A stretch of 64,000 nt of DNA, from assembly GCA_003343705.1 (NCBI GenBank), contig QAKR01000014.1, forward strand, positions 1 to 64,000. Direction: 5' to 3'. This document shows, in pieces, positions 8,072 to 15,658 of the stretch. The number at the start of each line of letters is the position of its first letter. Position 1 is the first letter of the stretch. The notes below the pieces were generated by a model. It saw only the letters and a list, made by a program, of their open reading frames with translations, did not search any database and had not been told where the DNA came from. A program made the position numbers and the translations under genes. This DNA is from Clostridiales bacterium. Its GTDB lineage: Bacteria > Bacillota > Clostridia > Oscillospirales > UBA644.

Positions 8072-8385
8072 TTGCTTTAATTTGTTTAATTCTAATGTCG
8101 ACTACAATGGTATTAGGGCTATGTTCTTATGGGGGTGGCCTTAGTTAGGAACAGTTTAAAAATTAGATGACAGTATGGCTTAATTATGACAAAATTGTCT
8201 CTGATGGAACAGCTGAAATAAAAACATTGAGTAATTATGCTTATAAAATCGATGGTTTTCAATCTACATATGCAAAGCTTAACGCTTTAATTGTACAAAT
8301 TGAAGATCAAGCAAAGAGTATTAGCAAAACATATGATGAAAACCGAAATTTATATGCTTCCAAACAAGCAGACGTCTTTTGGTAA
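8071..8385 (+). pseudogene. broken reading frame after the TM2 gene
   Basis: One frame reads a hydrophobic, helix-like peptide (IALICLILMSTTMVLGLC, from 8071), then two amber stops (8146-8148 and 8164-8166), then 72 open codons from an ATG at 8167. The second part is polar and rich in Asn, Lys and Tyr (for example AEIKTLSNYAYKIDGFQS and AKSISKTYDENRNLYAS). No SD precedes either part. Sharing a frame with only two point stops suggests a decayed gene for a single-membrane-helix protein. The alternative, that only the 72-codon part is real, cannot be excluded. The rest of the stretch to 8566 shows nothing recognisable. Confidence 0.35.
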
Positions 8386-8566
8386 GTATTACTGTACAAG
8401 TTAAAAACGGCGAATAATTTCTTAATGATTTAAAAATACCGTTACATCAGGTGATGCTGCTGTTTCTGAATATTAGAAATGTTAGAAAGTTTATTATTAA
8501 TCTTTTAAAAAGAAGTTAATTACAGCAAGTATTCAGCGCACATACCTATTATTATTTTTATGTAAC

Positions 8567-8598
8567 AAAAAGAGAAAAGTTTTAACTTTTCTCTTTTT
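8567..8598. terminator. bidirectional terminator
   Basis: AAAAAGAGAAAAGTT pairs perfectly with AACTTTTCTCTTTTT and gives U-runs on both strands. It serves the coat protein gene on the minus strand and whatever is transcribed rightward. Confidence 0.8.
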
Positions 8599-8603
8599 AC
8601 TTT

Positions 8604-9056
8604 TTATTGATACATACCGTTTTGAGCCATATAATTATAAATTTTATAGCCATGTTCTTGTTCTTCTTTTTGAATATGATTTAACATTTCACGAACAGCA
8701 GTGTCAGAAAATTCAAAAAGTACAGTATTGTATTCCCCGGAAACATGCTTCTCAGTAGAAAGTGCATCAGAACAGAGAAATTCATCATTTTTTTTATTTT
8801 CGCAGTTTGACGGTGTATATTGTTCCGGAGTTAATGGGCTACTTTGGCTTTGCGGCAGGGGAGGAAGTGTTCCGTTCAAAATTTGATTAATTGTGTTAAG
8901 ATGCTCTGTTTCTTTTTGCCCTAACTGAGAAAATAAATTTTTCAACTGACCGTCACATGCGTCGGCTGAATAACGGTTATATTTGTCAACACAGACCTGT
9001 TCTTGCTTTTTCATGTCTTCAAGAAGAGTTTTTTCTTTTTGTGTTAATGCCATCAT
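8604..9056 (-). CDS. spore coat protein, CotF-like ferritin-fold
   Basis: This 150-aa protein resembles the CotF-type coat proteins common in clostridia. An N-terminal helical pair (LTQKEKTLLEDMKKQEQVCV, then NLFSQLGQKETEHLNTINQI) is followed by a Pro/Ser/Gln-rich linker (residues 67-88). A C-terminal helix pair ends in EMLNHIQKEEQEHGYKIYNY. The role is structural, in the coat. The ATG at 9056 follows GAGGTGA by 5 bp; an in-frame ATG at 9104 lacks an SD. It is transcribed in the same direction as spo0A, from which it is separated by a terminator-like hairpin. The family call is from residue pattern only. Confidence 0.7.
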   Translation of the reverse strand: MMALTQKEKTLLEDMKKQEQVCVDKYNRYSADACDGQLKNLFSQLGQKETEHLNTINQILNGTLPPLPQSQSSPLTPEQYTPSNCENKKNDEFLCSDALSTEKHVSGEYNTVLFEFSDTAVREMLNHIQKEEQEHGYKIYNYMAQNGMYQ

Positions 9057-9115
9057 ATAAATCACCTCGCTGTAAGTATTACCGTAATGTATTAAAAAAT
9101 TCATTTTAAAAAAAA

Positions 9116-9150
9116 GAAAAAGCTTTAAGAAATATCTCTTACAGCTTTTA
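9116..9150 (-). terminator. terminator after spo0A
   Basis: AAAGCTGTAAGAGA pairs imperfectly with TTTCTTAAAGCTTT (minus strand), about 20 bp past the spo0A stop, and is followed by a T-rich stretch. Confidence 0.5.
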
Positions 9151-9170
9151 TCTTTTAAAATAAAAAGGAG

Positions 9171-10001
9171 TTAATAATTGATGATTGGTACTTTTGGTTT
9201 ATTTTCAAGCCTTAATCGGTCGGCAATCATAGCAATAAATTCGGAATTTGTGGGTTTTCCGCGATTGCTGCTTATGGAATATCCGAAAATAGAATTGAGT
9301 GTGTCGACATTTCCTCTATCCCAAGCAACTTCAATTGCATGTCGAATAGCACGTTCTACTCGTGAGGATGATGTTTGATATTGTTTAGCAATAGTAGGAT
9401 AGATTATCTTAGTTACAGCGTTTATAACATCAGGTTCTTCAACAGATAAAATAATTGCAGAACGTACATAATGATAACCTTTTACATGTGCAGGTATTCC
9501 TATTTCAAGAATTATATCAGTAACCTGCCGTTCGAGGTCTACCGTGGCATACTCATTTTTTGGGAATAGGATTTTGTTTTGTGGTTCATGCTGTGTATAA
9601 CAATCTTCATCGTTTATGCATATCTGATTCATTCGTTCTGATAAAATATCAAAATCAAAAGGTTTAATTAAATAATATTCCGCACCAAGCTTCATGGTTT
9701 CTTTTATTATGGTGCTGCTGGAAATACTTGAAGCTGCTATGTAGTGTGTTTTACTATTTCGTAAAGTTACGGCTTCTTTTAAAAAGGCTATGCCGTCAAC
9801 TTGAGATAAAATCACATCAAATAAAACAATGTCCGGTTGTTTTGATTTAATAAGTTCAAGTGCATAGAGGGGATTGTCGGTCGTTTGCAGAATGTCAAAA
9901 CCTTTCCGTGTAAGTTTTTCCGACACTACCGCTCTGAAGTCGGGTTGGTCGTCCACTACAAGTACTGTTTTTCTTTTTAAGCATTCTTTGTCTTTCACCA
10001 T
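9171..10001 (-). CDS. spo0A: Spo0A, master response regulator of sporulation
   Basis: This 276-aa protein has a receiver domain (residues 11-130) with acidic Asp17/Asp18, phospho-acceptor Asp62 (VLFDVILSQVDG) and Lys113. The C-terminal DNA-binding domain is almost the family consensus: SRVERAIRHAIEVAWDRG and GKPTNSEFIAMIADRLRLE. Phosphorylated Spo0A binds 0A boxes and switches the cell from growth to endospore formation. GGAGGA lies 5 bp before the ATG at 10001. Two 0A boxes upstream (listed) suggest autoregulation. In many clostridia and bacilli spo0A follows spoIVB; here the neighbours are a coat protein and, divergently, an ABC-F gene. Confidence 0.97.
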   Translation of the reverse strand: MVKDKECLKRKTVLVVDDQPDFRAVVSEKLTRKGFDILQTTDNPLYALELIKSKQPDIVLFDVILSQVDGIAFLKEAVTLRNSKTHYIAASSISSSTIIKETMKLGAEYYLIKPFDFDILSERMNQICINDEDCYTQHEPQNKILFPKNEYATVDLERQVTDIILEIGIPAHVKGYHYVRSAIILSVEEPDVINAVTKIIYPTIAKQYQTSSSRVERAIRHAIEVAWDRGNVDTLNSIFGYSISSNRGKPTNSEFIAMIADRLRLENKPKVPIINY

Positions 10002-10100
10002 TCTATTCCTCCATTTTTTTTGTTTTCTGATTTGCTAACTAATTTTAACATATCAAAAAATCCAATTCAAGAGTTTTTTTGCACGAAAAAAACCGATATT

Positions 10101-10107
10101 TTCGACA
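10101..10107 (-). promoter_or_regulatory. 0A box upstream of spo0A
   Basis: The minus strand reads TGTCGAA, an exact Spo0A box core, 100 bp upstream of the spo0A start codon. Confidence 0.6.
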
Positions 10108-10152
10108 TCGTTTTTAAAAAATACATTATTTACCAATAATTTGTAATAAATG

Positions 10153-10159
10153 TGTCGAA
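10153..10159 (+). promoter_or_regulatory. second 0A box upstream of spo0A
   Basis: TGTCGAA on the plus strand, in inverted orientation to the first box and about 50 bp further upstream. It directly abuts the palindrome at 10160-10178. Confidence 0.55.
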
Positions 10160-10178
10160 ACGTCTTATATTAAGACGT
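10160..10178. repeat. perfect palindrome, possible operator
   Basis: ACGTCTTA, TAT and TAAGACGT form an 8-bp perfect inverted repeat next to a 0A box. No U-run follows, so it is more likely a protein-binding site than a terminator. Confidence 0.45.
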
Positions 10179-10257
10179 ATAATTGTTGAATATGACGAAT
10201 ATTTATATAAAAATAAGCCATAAAATCAAAAATTAAAATGATTTTTTGCCTATACTA

Positions 10258-10286
10258 TTGAAAAAGCTAATGTTATTTGATATAAT
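10258..10286 (+). promoter_or_regulatory. sigma-A promoter of the ABC-F gene
   Basis: TTGAAA (10258-10263), a 17-bp spacer and TATAAT (10281-10286), about 100 bp upstream of the start codon. The leader holds no obvious leader peptide. Confidence 0.7.
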
Positions 10287-10385
10287 GTATTATTATAATA
10301 ATATTCACTTGAACAAATAATTTTATGTAATATTGTCTTATAGTATATATTTCAGTATTTCATAATAGGAAAGGACGGAGCGTGC

Positions 10386-12275
10386 TTGGCAATTCTTTCT
10401 GCCCAAGATCTTTCAAAGATATATGGTATTGATGTTATTTTTGAAGATGTTTGTTTTAAAATAGAAAATAAAGAGAAAATCGGTATTGTTGGTGCTAACG
10501 GGGCAGGTAAAACAACGCTTTTTCGTCTTGTTACAGGGGAAGAAGAACCGGATAGCGGTATTATAATACGTGAAAAAGATTTAACACTTGCGTATATGAG
10601 CCAACACAGCGATTTTACTTCGGAAAAAAATGCAATAGATGAAGTTTTAACTATTTTTGAAAAACAACTTGAAATTGAACGTGAAATTGAGAGGGTTACT
10701 ACTCTTTTACAAACAAGCCAAGATGAACACTTGTTTAACCGTATACACAGTTTAAATGAAGTGTTTGCCGAAGAAGGTGGATTAACATTTAGAGCCCGGA
10801 TAAAATCTGCCTTGTTAGGTCTTGGCCTTACTGAAGATGAGATTATACTTCCGTTATCATCTCTTTCAGGCGGACAACGTACCAGGGTTTTACTTGCAAA
10901 AGTTTTGCTTTCAGATGCGTCTCTTCTTTTATTGGATGAGCCTACAAACCATCTTGACATTGCTGCAACGGAATGGTTAGAGGATTTTTTACAAAATTAT
11001 AGGGGTGCTGTAGTATTAATATCTCATGACCGTTTTTTTCTTGATCGTATATGTCAAAAAACTTTTGAGCTTGAAAATAAAAGACTTAAAATCTATGGCG
11101 GAAATTATACATATTATAAAGAAAAGAAAGCCTTTGACCGTTTGACCCTTGAACGTGATTATGAGCAAAAACAAAAAGAAATTAAAAGAATAGAAGGTAT
11201 AATAGAGCAGCAAAAACGATTTAATCAAGAACGCAATTATGTTACCATTAAGAGTAAGTTGAAACAAATAGAGCGGATAGAGAAAACTGTTGAGAAGCCT
11301 GAAAAAGAACCTGACGAAATACATTTTAATTTCCAAGCTTGTTCAGGGGCTGCAAATGAAGCCCTTGTTTTAAAGAATGTATCAAAAAGCTTTGGAGGTA
11401 AATCTCTTTTTAAAAATGCTGATTTGCTAATAAAAAGCGGTGAGAAAGTTTTTTTAACAGGGAAAAACGGTTGTGGTAAAACAACGATGTTTCGTATAAT
11501 ATTAAATAAGGTTAAAGCGGACAGCGGAAATATTATAATCGGCAATCGTGTTAAAATAGGTTATTACGACCAAGCTTTGTCTGATCTTGATGATGGTAAC
11601 ACAGTTTTTGAAGAGATATCAAATGCATATCCTAAAATGACCAACGGAGAAATTCGTTCTGCTTTAGGTTCTTTTTTATTCTGCGGCGATGATGTTTTTA
11701 AAAGTATTTCTGCTCTTTCAGGTGGTGAGAGGGCTCGTGTTTTACTAGTTAAACTAATACTCTCACAAACAAACTTTCTTATGTTGGATGAACCTACTAA
11801 CCATTTAGACATTGCTTCAAAAGAAGTTTTAGAACAAGCATTAAAACAATATAACGGAACTCTTTTTGTTGTTTCTCATGATCGTTATTTTATAAATACA
11901 CTTGCCGACAAAATCGCATTAATGAATGAAGAAGGAATTACCGTATACGAAGGAGATTACGAAAATTACCTTGATAAAATTTCCGGACCTCTAAAAGCGG
12001 AAAAAGAAAAGACGCAAAAAGGGCAAAGTGACTATGAAAAGCGTAAAAATGAAGAATCGGAGAAACGTAAAAGACAAACCAGGATAAAGAGGATCGAAAA
12101 AGATATTGAAAAACGTGAAGAAGCTATACAAAATTTAACCAAAGAAATCGAGACCCCTGAAATAGCGGCTGATTATAACAAACTTTCTGAAGTGTCCGCA
12201 CTTTTAGAAAAAGAACAAGCCGAACTAGACAGATTATTTTATGAATGGGAAGAGGTAATGCAAAATGAAGAATAA
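10386..12275 (+). CDS. ABC-F family ATPase (YdiF/Uup-like)
   Basis: This 629-aa protein has two ABC domains in tandem and no membrane segments, which is the ABC-F architecture. Domain 1: Walker A GANGAGKT, signature LSGGQRTR, Walker B LLLLDEPTNHLD. Domain 2: Walker A GKNGCGKTT, signature LSGGERARV, Walker B LMLDEPTNHLD. A charged inter-domain linker (residues 245-300) and a C-terminal Lys/Glu-rich coiled coil (535-625) are present. ABC-F proteins act on the ribosomal E site; some give antibiotic resistance, but this one looks like a housekeeping member. Translation starts at TTG (10386) after GGACGGAG. It overlaps proC by 11 bp, so the two are cotranslated. Confidence 0.92.
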   Translation: MAILSAQDLSKIYGIDVIFEDVCFKIENKEKIGIVGANGAGKTTLFRLVTGEEEPDSGIIIREKDLTLAYMSQHSDFTSEKNAIDEVLTIFEKQLEIEREIERVTTLLQTSQDEHLFNRIHSLNEVFAEEGGLTFRARIKSALLGLGLTEDEIILPLSSLSGGQRTRVLLAKVLLSDASLLLLDEPTNHLDIAATEWLEDFLQNYRGAVVLISHDRFFLDRICQKTFELENKRLKIYGGNYTYYKEKKAFDRLTLERDYEQKQKEIKRIEGIIEQQKRFNQERNYVTIKSKLKQIERIEKTVEKPEKEPDEIHFNFQACSGAANEALVLKNVSKSFGGKSLFKNADLLIKSGEKVFLTGKNGCGKTTMFRIILNKVKADSGNIIIGNRVKIGYYDQALSDLDDGNTVFEEISNAYPKMTNGEIRSALGSFLFCGDDVFKSISALSGGERARVLLVKLILSQTNFLMLDEPTNHLDIASKEVLEQALKQYNGTLFVVSHDRYFINTLADKIALMNEEGITVYEGDYENYLDKISGPLKAEKEKTQKGQSDYEKRKNEESEKRKRQTRIKRIEKDIEKREEAIQNLTKEIETPEIAADYNKLSEVSALLEKEQAELDRLFYEWEEVMQNEE

Positions 12276-13080
12276 AGTAGGATTTATCGGTGTAGGTAAT
12301 ATGGCAAGCGCTATTATATTAGGTATAACCGGAAAAAAATATGAAGCAGAAGATATTTCAATCTTTGATATCGACGAAAATAAATGTGCAGCTTTATCAG
12401 AAAAAGGGATAACAGTAGAGAAAAGTGCTGAAGATCTTGTTAAAAATACAGAAATTGTTTTTTTAACAGTAAAGCCTGGCCATTTAAACGAAGTCTTAAA
12501 GTCTATAAGGAACGCTGTATCTGCTCAAAATATTTTTATAAGTGTTGTTGCCGGCGTTAGTAGTAGTTATATAAAGGAAGAACTTAATAATTATTCTCTT
12601 TCTGTTGTTAGAGTAATGCCGAACACACCTGCGCTTTTAGGTGTAGGGGCAACTGCCGTAGCTTTTGATAAAAACATCAGTGAAGAAAATAAACAAAATA
12701 TCTGTGATATATTTGACAGTGTGGGCATTTGCCGTGTTCTTGACGAAACTCAAATGAATGAGGTTGTAAGCGTTAACGGTTCTTCCCCTGCGTATGCGTA
12801 TATGTTTATAAAAGCCCTTATTGACGGCGGGGTTAAGCAGGGTATTGCACCCGATGTGGCGAAAGATCTTGCTGTCCAAACACTTTTAGGCAGTGTTCAG
12901 ATGGTGAAAAATTCACCCCTTTCCGTTGATGATTTAATAAAAGCAGTTTGTTCCCCAAAGGGCACAACTCTTGAAGCTGTGCGTGTTTTAACAGAGAATG
13001 ACTTTGAAGAAACGATTATAAAAGCTATGGAAGCGTGTACAAAACGTACACGGGAGCTTGAAGGTGAGATTAAAGAGTGA
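12265..13080 (+). CDS. proC: pyrroline-5-carboxylate reductase
   Basis: This 271-aa enzyme reduces pyrroline-5-carboxylate to proline with NAD(P)H. The N-terminal Rossmann motif is VGFIGVGNMASAI (residues 5-17). The family signatures VRVMPNTPALLGVGATA and the C-terminal VCSPKGTTLEAVRVLTEN are intact. The start ATG (12265) lies inside the end of the ABC-F gene with SD GAAGAGG, indicating translational coupling. proA and proB are not in this window. Confidence 0.95.
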   Translation: MKNKVGFIGVGNMASAIILGITGKKYEAEDISIFDIDENKCAALSEKGITVEKSAEDLVKNTEIVFLTVKPGHLNEVLKSIRNAVSAQNIFISVVAGVSSSYIKEELNNYSLSVVRVMPNTPALLGVGATAVAFDKNISEENKQNICDIFDSVGICRVLDETQMNEVVSVNGSSPAYAYMFIKALIDGGVKQGIAPDVAKDLAVQTLLGSVQMVKNSPLSVDDLIKAVCSPKGTTLEAVRVLTENDFEETIIKAMEACTKRTRELEGEIKE

Positions 13081-13121
13081 AAACGGAAAAATTAAATTTT
13101 TTGTGTTATATGAGCTAATTT

Positions 13122-13168
13122 GCCCCTGTTTAAGGCGAAAAAGAAACGAAAACGGGCTCTTTTTTTAG
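13122..13168 (+). terminator. probable terminator after proC
   Basis: GCCCCTGTTT pairs with AAAACGGGCT over a loop of about 19 nt, followed by CTTTTTTT, about 45 bp past the proC stop. Confidence 0.6.
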
Positions 13169-13295
13169 AATTTGTGCAATGTGTACAAATTGCGGATATA
13201 TAATTTGTTGATATAGCCACTTTTCAAATCTTTGAATTTGTGGTATCATTTCAATAGCATCATTATTAGTATGTTTTCATTGGAGGTATTTTGTA

Positions 13296-14417
13296 GTGGC
13301 AGGAGTTATACTGAAAGGTATTGGTAAGGTATATGCAGGCGGTGTTCGCGCTGTAACGGATTTTAACCTTAAAATCAAAGATAAAGAGTTTATCGTCATG
13401 GTCGGACCTTCCGGTTGCGGTAAATCGACAACGCTCAGAATGATCGCAGGCCTTGAAGAAATCAGTGAGGGCGAATGTCTTATAGACGACCGCATTGTTA
13501 ATGATGTACCTCCTAAGGACAGAGATATAGCAATGGTTTTCCAAAACTATGCACTTTATCCTCATATGACGGTTTTTGAGAACATGGCGTTCGGCCTTAA
13601 GTTAAGAAAATTCTCAAAAGAAGAAATTAAACGCCGAGTTGATGAGGCTGCAAGAATTCTTGATATTTCACATCTTCTTGAAAGACGTCCGAAGGCTTTA
13701 TCAGGTGGTCAGAGACAGCGTGTTGCTCTTGGTCGTGCCATCGTACGTGAACCAAAAGTCTTCTTGCTTGACGAGCCTCTTTCAAACCTTGACGCAAAAT
13801 TACGTGCTCAGATGAGAACGGAGATATCAAAACTCCATCTTCGTTTGGGAACAACATTTATATACGTTACGCATGACCAGACAGAGGCTATGACAATGGC
13901 ATCTCGTATTGTAGTTATGAAAGACGGTTTTATTCAGCAGTGTGATACCCCGCAAAACCTTTATGACGCTCCGGTTAACCTTTTCGTTGCAGGCTTTATA
14001 GGTTCACCTCAAATGAACTTTATTGAAGCAAAACTCACTCGTAGAGGCGAAGATGTTTTTGTAAACTTTGCAGAATTTTCACTTCGCTTACCACGTGAAA
14101 AGGTAATGACTGAAAATTATGAGAAACTTATGTCATACGGCGGCAAACAGGTTATGGTAGGTATTCGGCCCGAAGCTATACATGACGAGGAAATGCACCT
14201 CGAAAGGAACCCTGACAGCATAATTACTGCAAACGTTGAAGTTACGGAAATGATGGGTTCAGAAACATATTTATTCCTTGATGTAGCCGAATCAAAGGTC
14301 ACAGCGAGAGTTGCACCTACAACACTTGCAAAACCGGGAGATACTATTAAGGTTTGTTTTGATATGGATAAAATACATTTATTTGACATCGATACAGAAG
14401 AAGTTATTATCAATTAG
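13296..14417 (+). CDS. solitary sugar-ABC-transporter ATPase (MsmX/UgpC type)
   Basis: This 373-aa ATPase is of the CUT1 sugar importer class. It has Walker A GPSGCGKST (residues 37-45), the Q-loop FQNYALYPHMTV, signature LSGGQRQRVALGRA, Walker B FLLDEPLSNLDAKL, switch His in YVTHDQTEAM, and a C-terminal TOBE-like regulatory domain (235-373). No permease or binding-protein genes are nearby, as expected for MsmX-like ATPases that energise several oligosaccharide importers encoded elsewhere. The start is GTG (13296), 8 bp after TGGAGG. It stands alone, between the proC terminator and the strong hairpin at 14469. Confidence 0.93.
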   Translation: MAGVILKGIGKVYAGGVRAVTDFNLKIKDKEFIVMVGPSGCGKSTTLRMIAGLEEISEGECLIDDRIVNDVPPKDRDIAMVFQNYALYPHMTVFENMAFGLKLRKFSKEEIKRRVDEAARILDISHLLERRPKALSGGQRQRVALGRAIVREPKVFLLDEPLSNLDAKLRAQMRTEISKLHLRLGTTFIYVTHDQTEAMTMASRIVVMKDGFIQQCDTPQNLYDAPVNLFVAGFIGSPQMNFIEAKLTRRGEDVFVNFAEFSLRLPREKVMTENYEKLMSYGGKQVMVGIRPEAIHDEEMHLERNPDSIITANVEVTEMMGSETYLFLDVAESKVTARVAPTTLAKPGDTIKVCFDMDKIHLFDIDTEEVIIN

Positions 14418-14468
14418 GAGCAGCATCTTGGTCACATTTACATCAACTACAGAATATATTTAGAATAT

Positions 14469-14502
14469 CGGGAATATTCCAACGAAAGTTGGGATATTCC
14501 CG
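14469..14502 (+). terminator. strong hairpin terminator
   Basis: CGGGAATATTCCAAC and GTTGGGATATTCCCG pair around a GAAA tetraloop (one mismatch), 51 bp after the ATPase stop. The downstream T-run is weak (TTGCTGTCTTT). Confidence 0.7.
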
Positions 14503-14535
14503 TTGCTGTCTTTAATCAGGAGCGAGGACATATAA

Positions 14536-15015
14536 ATGTCACAAAACATGCCTTTTTCAGACCTTTTTAAAAAATTTGCGCCATATATTTCATATGCAGC
14601 GTCCTCTTTTCCTGTACGCCATAGGGAAGATCTTATGCAGGAAGGTTATTTAGGTCTTTACCAAGCATGCGGATCTTATGACGTGGATAAAGATGTTCCA
14701 TTTAATGCATTTGCAAAGATTTGTATTAAACATCGTATGCTGACAGCTTATAAAAGTATGGGTAAAGATGATGATACCCTGGTTTTAGATGAAGCACTTA
14801 TAGATGATCGCAGAACAGCAGAAAGCATGGAAGCAAAAGATTTTTTTAATAACTTAAGAAAAAATCTTACAGATCTCGAAAGAAATGTTTTAGATGAATA
14901 TTTAAAAGATCTTTCATATGATCAAATAGCAAAAAATCTTAATATTACACAAAAAAAAGTGGATAACACAATAAGCCGCGTAAAGCGCAAAATAAAAGAT
15001 AAATATACTTTTTAA
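14536..15015 (+). CDS. small sigma-70 family sigma factor
   Basis: This 159-aa protein has sigma region 2 (residues 15-75: YISYAASSFPVRHREDLMQE, GYLGLYQACGSYD, with region 2.4-like FNAFAKICIKHRMLTAYK). Region 4 is at 110-158 (LTDLERNVLDEYLKDLSYDQ, a helix-turn-helix DQIAKNLNITQKKVDNTISR). The layout resembles sigma-H-like or short alternative sigma factors; the regulon cannot be predicted. No anti-sigma gene is adjacent. The SD is AGGAGCGAGG before the ATG at 14536. It is followed directly by the structured RNA and zinc-ribbon gene. Confidence 0.85.
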   Translation: MSQNMPFSDLFKKFAPYISYAASSFPVRHREDLMQEGYLGLYQACGSYDVDKDVPFNAFAKICIKHRMLTAYKSMGKDDDTLVLDEALIDDRRTAESMEAKDFFNNLRKNLTDLERNVLDEYLKDLSYDQIAKNLNITQKKVDNTISRVKRKIKDKYTF

Positions 15016-15033
15016 AGTATTATTTATATATAT

Positions 15034-15260
15034 GCCCGGCAAAAGCACGCTTTGAAAATTTCCCTAAACTCAGGAGGCATAGGCTTTTCAAGAAACTGTC
15101 TTCTCAAAGGCTTTTTTGCACACAGAAGCTCAGAGATGGAACCTACTGTAAGGCAAGGAACAAACGGGAATGCTCTCGCCTAAGCGAGAGTTTGAAAAAA
15201 AAATGCACCTACGGTATCTGCGGTTTTTTTCGGCGCCCCGGTGTAAGTCCGGGAATGGGC
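15034..15260 (+). ncRNA. candidate structured RNA upstream of the zinc-ribbon gene (possibly raiA-type)
   Basis: About 227 nt of non-coding, unusually GC-containing sequence separates the sigma gene from the zinc-ribbon gene. It can be closed by GCCC (15034-15037) with GGGC (15257-15260). It holds a perfect hairpin CTCTCGC/GCGAGAG with loop CTAA (15173-15190), a 3' hairpin CCCGG/CCGGG (15237-15253), and a long-range helix CTTTGA/TCAAAG (15050-15055 with 15105-15110). There is no terminator and no open frame with an SD. Size and position remind me of the raiA RNA motif of Firmicutes, but I cannot confirm its consensus from memory. A protein-autoregulated leader is the alternative. Confidence 0.45.
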
Positions 15261-15290
15261 TATTAAAAATTTAAGTGAGGTATACTTAGC

Positions 15291-15578
15291 ATGTACGAAG
15301 ACAAAGAGTTAGTTTGTAAGGATTGCGGTCAGACATTCGTTTTTACCGCTGGTGAACAGGAATTTTATGCGGAGAAAGGCTTCCAGAACGAGCCCCAGCG
15401 CTGCAAAGACTGCAGATCCGCAAGAAAAGCTGCAAGCAAAGGCACAAGAGAGTATTTCATTACAACATGTGCTAAATGCGGCGGCGAAGCTAAAGTTCCG
15501 TTCCAGCCCAGAGAAGACAAGCCTGTGTATTGCAGCGAATGCTTTGCAAAGATGAAAGAAGAAGGTTCTGCCGAATAA
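15291..15578 (+). CDS. CxxC zinc-ribbon protein (zf-trcl type)
   Basis: This 95-aa soluble protein has four CxxC pairs: CKDC (10-13), CKDC (38-41), CAKC (58-61) and CSEC (79-82). They match the probable zinc-ribbon domain family found in many Firmicutes (VCKDCGQTFVFTAGEQEFY at the N-terminus is typical). Two zinc sites are expected. Function is unknown; RNA or ribosome contact is plausible for such ribbons but not shown. The SD GTGAGG precedes the ATG by 11 bp. The upstream leader looks structured (see ncRNA). A terminator closes the gene. Confidence 0.85.
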   Translation: MYEDKELVCKDCGQTFVFTAGEQEFYAEKGFQNEPQRCKDCRSARKAASKGTREYFITTCAKCGGEAKVPFQPREDKPVYCSECFAKMKEEGSAE

Positions 15579-15603
15579 TCTTTTTTCTGTTGATGTGTGC
15601 AAT

Positions 15604-15639
15604 AAAGGGGCCGGTGCAATGCGCACAGGCCTCTTTTTT
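15604..15639 (+). terminator. terminator after the zinc-ribbon gene
   Basis: AAGGGGCC-GGTGC and GCGCAC-GGCCTCTTTTTT form a strong stem followed by a T-run, 26 bp after the stop. Confidence 0.8.
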
Positions 15640-15658
15640 AAATTTAGGAGGATATCTG

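Larger units (their letters stand above)
10002..10385. other. 384-bp divergent control region between spo0A and the ABC-F gene
   Basis: The region is AT-rich and non-coding. It holds two 0A boxes and an 8-bp perfect palindrome on the spo0A side, and a strong promoter for the ABC-F gene on the other side. No open frame with an SD was seen. Confidence 0.7.

Noticed and set aside
10287..10385. Antibiotic-resistance leader peptide before the ABC-F gene
   Set aside because: No short frame with an SD and no attenuator hairpin in the leader, so a resistance-type ABC-F is not supported.
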